From: Bacteroidota bacterium | Lineage (GTDB): Bacteria; Bacteroidota; Bacteroidia; Bacteroidales; Rikenellaceae | DNA: 28,137 nucleotides | Assembly: GCA_023443765.1 (NCBI GenBank) | Contig: JAEZTA010000074.1 | Span: forward strand, 1 to 28,137 | Reading direction: 5' to 3' | Part shown: in pieces, positions 25,471 to 28,137 of the stretch | Layout of the letters: each line of letters opens with the position of its first letter | Position numbering within the stretch: the stretch's first letter is position 1 | Program-made: the position numbers and the translations under genes | The notes under the pieces: model-generated | Database searches by the model: none | Told to the model about the DNA's origin: nothing | Seen by the model: the letters and a program-made list of their open reading frames with translations, nothing else

Positions 25471-25508
25471 AAAGCGGAGAACCCTTTACCGGGTTCTCCG
25501 CTTTTTTT
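25471..25508 (+). terminator. Rho-independent terminator of the GntR gene
   Basis: Perfect stem AAAGCGGAGAACCC (25471-25484), loop TTTACC, GGGTTCTCCGCTTT (25491-25504), with a run of seven T at 25502-25508. Confidence 0.93.
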
Positions 25509-25563
25509 ACGTACCAGGGCCCACGAAGGGCCGAAACCGGTCGCGCAGTTCGGGATTTTTTTG

Positions 25564-25571
25564 TACCTTCG
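25564..25571 (+). promoter_or_regulatory. Possible -7 element of the acyltransferase gene
   Basis: TACCTTCG matches TAnnTTTG at all but one position and lies 22 bases before the start codon, after the GntR terminator. No clear -33 element was found. Confidence 0.4.
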
Positions 25572-25593
25572 CCGGAAAACCATTCCCAACGAC

Positions 25594-26748
25594 ATGAAGA
25601 ACCGACTTCCCGACCTGAACGTCCCGGCCCGCGAACGCATCGGCTGGGTGGACCTCCTGCGTGTGATCGCCTGTTTTTTGGTGGTCTTCTCCCACAGTTG
25701 CGACGCCTTCGTCGCTGTATTCGACAGCGACCGCGCAACGTTCCTGCAAGGCGCCCTGGCCGGGAGTTTCGTCCGGGCCTGCGTACCGCTGTTCGTGATG
25801 ATGTCGGGCGTGCTGCTGCTGCCCGTACGGATCGAAACCGGGGCTTTCTACCGCAAGCGGATCGGCCGCATCCTGCTGGCGCTGGTCTTCTGGTCGCTGG
25901 CGCTGCCTGTGCTCTACTACCTTTACATGCGTTTCGTCGGGACTTCCAGCCCCTCGATCGACCCTGCGATGTTCACCGGCGAAGCCACGCTGCACAAGAT
26001 GTGGACCTTCGTCTTCAACTTTACCTACGACACCACGCCCCTCTGGTACCTCTATATGCTTCTGGGCCTCTACCTGATCATGCCGATTCTGAGCGCCTGG
26101 CTCGAACGGGCTTCGCAGCGCGACCTGCTGATCATCCTGGGCATCTGGGGCATCACGCTGCTGCTGCCCTACGTAAAAATGCTGGCTCCGATGCTCGGCT
26201 ATGCGGGCAACTACGGCAACATGGGACTTTACGGCATCTGCGACTGGAACGAGTTCGGCACGTTCTACTACGTTTCGGGCTTCGCGGGTTACCTCGTGCT
26301 GGCCTTCTACCTCGTGAAATTCCCGCCCGCATGGAACTGGCGCAAGACATTGGCCATCTGCATCCCGACCTTCATCGTCGGCTACTTCATCACGGGACTG
26401 GGCTACGTGGTCATGCAGAAACATTTCCCGGGCAACTACGCCTACCTCGAAATCGTCTGGTATTTCGCCGGCATCAACGTCTTTATGATGACCGCCCCGG
26501 TCTTCATCCTCGTGCAGAAAGCTGCCGCAAAACCCCGCGCATGGCTCTCGCGGCTGGCGGGCGCAACGTTCGGCATCTACCTCTGCCACTTCATCTTCGT
26601 GCAGGCGGGTTACGACCTCGTGCAGCAGATTCCGGGTCTTCCCGCGCTGGTGCGCATCCCGCTGATCGCCTGCGGAGCCTTCGCCGTGAGCTGGCTCGTG
26701 GTGTGGCTGATGCAGCGCTGGAGCCTCACGCGTAAACTCGTGGAGTAA
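25594..26748 (+). CDS. Integral membrane acyltransferase (acyltransferase 3 family)
   Basis: A 384-residue membrane protein with about ten hydrophobic segments, of the family that O-acetylates or otherwise acylates cell-surface sugars. Family marks are RIGWVDLLRVIACFLVVFSH (H34 is the expected catalytic histidine) and FVMMSGVLLLP in the next helix, with LWYLYMLLGLYLIMPIL and ATFGIYLCHFIF further on. Start at MKNRLPDLN: it places the first helix about 20 residues in, and the open frame upstream runs through the GntR terminator. The gene stands alone between two terminators and is probably independent of the glycan system. Substrate unknown. Confidence 0.87.
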   Translation: MKNRLPDLNVPARERIGWVDLLRVIACFLVVFSHSCDAFVAVFDSDRATFLQGALAGSFVRACVPLFVMMSGVLLLPVRIETGAFYRKRIGRILLALVFWSLALPVLYYLYMRFVGTSSPSIDPAMFTGEATLHKMWTFVFNFTYDTTPLWYLYMLLGLYLIMPILSAWLERASQRDLLIILGIWGITLLLPYVKMLAPMLGYAGNYGNMGLYGICDWNEFGTFYYVSGFAGYLVLAFYLVKFPPAWNWRKTLAICIPTFIVGYFITGLGYVVMQKHFPGNYAYLEIVWYFAGINVFMMTAPVFILVQKAAAKPRAWLSRLAGATFGIYLCHFIFVQAGYDLVQQIPGLPALVRIPLIACGAFAVSWLVVWLMQRWSLTRKLVE

Positions 26749-26792
26749 TCCACAAAACGGGACTGTGTCCCGCTGAATATCCATCCGACTTT

Positions 26793-26830
26793 CCGGAGCG
26801 CTTCAACACTGCGCTCCGGTATTTTTTTTT
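26793..26830 (+). terminator. Rho-independent terminator of the acyltransferase gene
   Basis: Stem CCGGAGCGC (26793-26801), loop of 9, GCGCTCCGG (26811-26819), followed by TA and a run of nine T (26822-26830). A smaller hairpin, CGGGAC/GTCCCG (26758-26772), precedes it without a T-run. Confidence 0.88.
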
Positions 26831-26932
26831 GTGCATCCCTGCATCCGCCCGGGAGAGTAGCCTGTTCGTGATGAAAAACCGCCGGTTCATTGAATATCGG
26901 AGTCGGGACTCTGTTTTTCGGGAGAGAGTTGG

Positions 26933-26940
26933 TACCTTTG
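26933..26940 (+). promoter_or_regulatory. -7 element upstream of the last lipoprotein gene
   Basis: TACCTTTG matches TAnnTTTG exactly. TCTG lies 19 bases upstream (26910-26913), three of four matches to TTTG. Transcription would start at about 26947, some 70 bases before the gene. No GTGTGG-rich operator is present. Confidence 0.6.
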
Positions 26941-27019
26941 ACCGATTTTTTACCAAATGTATAACGCTCCCGTCATGTGCAAATTAGCTGCGGCGGGCTC
27001 ACTCCTGAAAATTTAAAAT

Positions 27020-28137
27020 ATGACATTTTTGACTTCCCGTCTGCATCGCATCCTGTGCCTGGCAACCGCAACGAGCGCATGGTTTATCTCGTGCGAAAAG
27101 GTAGCACAACTGAGCGACTCGGCCCGGGTGGAGGAGATCTCCATCCTCACGGCCGATCCCGACCGCGTGATTTTCGACCAACCCGTCATCAAGGGCGAAG
27201 TCATCGAACTGCCGCTCGTTTACGGCAAATACCTTTTTCCGATCACCATCTCTCTGGATGTCAAAACGGAATCGGGCTGCAAGCAAATCCTCGGGTTCGA
27301 CGAGGATACGCAGTTCACGTTCGACAACCAGAACCACATCCGCGAACTCTATACGGTATCGGCCAGCGGCGCCACCACGCGCTGGAAACTCCAGATTATC
27401 GACGCTCAGTCGAACGAAGCGGCCGAAATCGTCCGGGTCGGAGTTACGGCCGGGGGGGGGTCGGAGACGCTGGTTGCTCCGCTTGCCCGCATCGATAAAA
27501 TCAACTCGGAAATTGTCTTCCAAGCGTTAGGTACAGCCGCTTATCCGCTGACCTTCACCCCCGAATTCACGCTGTCCGACGGCGCCGACTGGGCTGACGA
27601 AACGGAAGCGCCGCAGAAGACGCTGGCCTTCGACAAGGCGGAGAGCACACTGAAATACACCATCGAAGCAGCCAGCGGCCTCACGAAAACCTGGACGTTC
27701 CGTTCGGAAATCATCAAACAGACCGACAATGCGAGCACCAGCACGCTGACCGAAGACCAGGTAGAACGCCTGACGCCCGTCGCTTCGGCAATCGGCTTCC
27801 GGTCGGAGACGGTACAGCTGGCCGGAGCTACCACCGAATTCAACGTATCGAAAGTCGGAGGCCGCATTAACCTGATGATCAGCCCCGTGGCCCGCGCGCT
27901 GGAATTCCCCGTCAAGGCGGTCGTCGAACTACCCATCCACGCGAACTCCATGCTGACAGGCGCTGCCGAAGGCAACAGTTACACGTTCGAATCGTATACC
28001 GACACCAAGCAGGTCTGGATCGTGGATAAAATATCGGGACTGGCCAAGAGCTGGACGCTCGCCCTCGCCCCGAAACTGAATACCGACATCCTCGGCCTGA
28101 CGATCTCGACCTATTCCAGCACCCCGGGCAACGATGT
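27020..28137 (+). CDS. Lipoprotein with three repeats, incomplete at the window end
   Basis: The reading frame from the ATG at 27020 stays open to the window end (372 residues seen), so the 3' part of the gene is missing. MTFLTSRLHRILCLATATSAWFISC looks like a lipoprotein signal with acylated Cys25, although F at -3 is unusual. The rest has three similar beta-rich repeats, each ending in a pattern SG-x(1-2)-(T/K)-x-W: YTVSASGATTRW (111-122), YTIEAASGLTKTW (213-225) and VWIVDKISGLAKSW (332-345). Such repeats occur at the N-terminus of surface lipoproteins of gut Bacteroidetes that often end in a carbohydrate-binding or PCMD-type domain; that part would lie outside the window. Residues 145-147 are GGG-GGG-GGG, a G9 run. 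Confidence 0.75.
   Translation, partial: MTFLTSRLHRILCLATATSAWFISCEKVAQLSDSARVEEISILTADPDRVIFDQPVIKGEVIELPLVYGKYLFPITISLDVKTESGCKQILGFDEDTQFTFDNQNHIRELYTVSASGATTRWKLQIIDAQSNEAAEIVRVGVTAGGGSETLVAPLARIDKINSEIVFQALGTAAYPLTFTPEFTLSDGADWADETEAPQKTLAFDKAESTLKYTIEAASGLTKTWTFRSEIIKQTDNASTSTLTEDQVERLTPVASAIGFRSETVQLAGATTEFNVSKVGGRINLMISPVARALEFPVKAVVELPIHANSMLTGAAEGNSYTFESYTDTKQVWIVDKISGLAKSWTLALAPKLNTDILGLTISTYSSTPGND
27452..27460 (+). repeat. G9 homopolymer inside the last lipoprotein gene
   Basis: Nine consecutive G bases encode Gly145-147, at the junction between the first and second repeats. It has the same length and codon phase as the run in susC. Confidence 0.9.

Noticed and set aside
26698..26712. 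A GTGGTGTGGCTGATG stretch resembling the operator element.
   Set aside because: It lies within the coding sequence of the acyltransferase, matches only partly, and is not next to any -7 element.
26886..26898. The 12-mer TCATTGAATATC occurs here and, on the minus strand, at 6000-5989.
   Set aside because: A few shared 12-mers are expected by chance in a window of this size, the flanks do not match, and neither copy has the same position relative to a -7 element.

Overview
The window looks like a GC-rich member of the Bacteroidales, most likely Alistipes or a close relative. The evidence is a SusC/SusD pair, several lipoproteins with Bacteroidetes-type signal peptides, and promoters with the Bacteroidetes -7 element TAnnTTTG. 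The high GC content and the GC-rich third codon positions fit Alistipes better than Bacteroides. The genus is an inference. No RNA genes, insertion sequences, phage genes or CRISPR arrays were seen, and no stretch over 300 bases lacks a gene.

Layout. (1) 1-1585: the 3' part of a pyruvate formate-lyase gene and its activase, closed by a perfect-stem terminator. (2) 1603-5891, minus strand: a two-gene operon of a large duplicated multidomain lipoprotein and an endonuclease/exonuclease/phosphatase (EEP) lipoprotein. (3) 6027-14395, plus strand: SusC, SusD, a DUF6259-type putative glycoside hydrolase and a mutarotase-fold protein, ending in a bidirectional terminator. (4) 14393-17262, minus strand: a D-lactate-dehydrogenase-type FAD/Fe-S oxidase with its own promoter. 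(5) 17224-24258, minus strand: an operon of a GH39-like secreted glycosidase, an MFS transporter, an AraA-type sugar isomerase, a phosphomannose-isomerase-like protein with an extra N-terminal domain, and a ROK sugar kinase. (6) 24420-25454, plus strand: a GntR-family regulator with a sugar-binding effector domain. (7) 25594-26748: an integral membrane acyltransferase. (8) 27020 to the window end: an incomplete lipoprotein gene with three repeats.

Blocks 2, 3, 5 and 6 appear to be one glycan utilisation system. Two divergent promoter regions, at 6027-6148 and 24289-24391, have the same unusual design: two -7 elements face each other, and between them lie two copies of a GTGTGG-rich element (consensus TGTGTGGTGTGGTGC). 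One region controls SusCD and the surface lipoprotein/EEP operon. The other controls the catabolic operon and the GntR gene itself. The simplest reading is that the GntR protein binds these elements and controls capture, cleavage, import and catabolism together. The enzyme set suggests release of a monosaccharide or small oligosaccharide, import by the MFS protein, aldose-ketose isomerisation, phosphorylation by the ROK kinase, and a second isomerisation by the PMI-like protein. No aldolase is present, which suggests entry into glycolysis as a hexose phosphate. The sugar and the parent glycan cannot be named from sequence. The EEP phosphodiesterase under the same control hints at a phosphate-containing or otherwise unusual substrate.

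Other structures of interest are a run of nine G in the coding sequence of both SusC and the last lipoprotein, a 32-base near-perfect palindrome just inside the mutarotase-like gene, and a terminator that overlaps the next gene's promoter.
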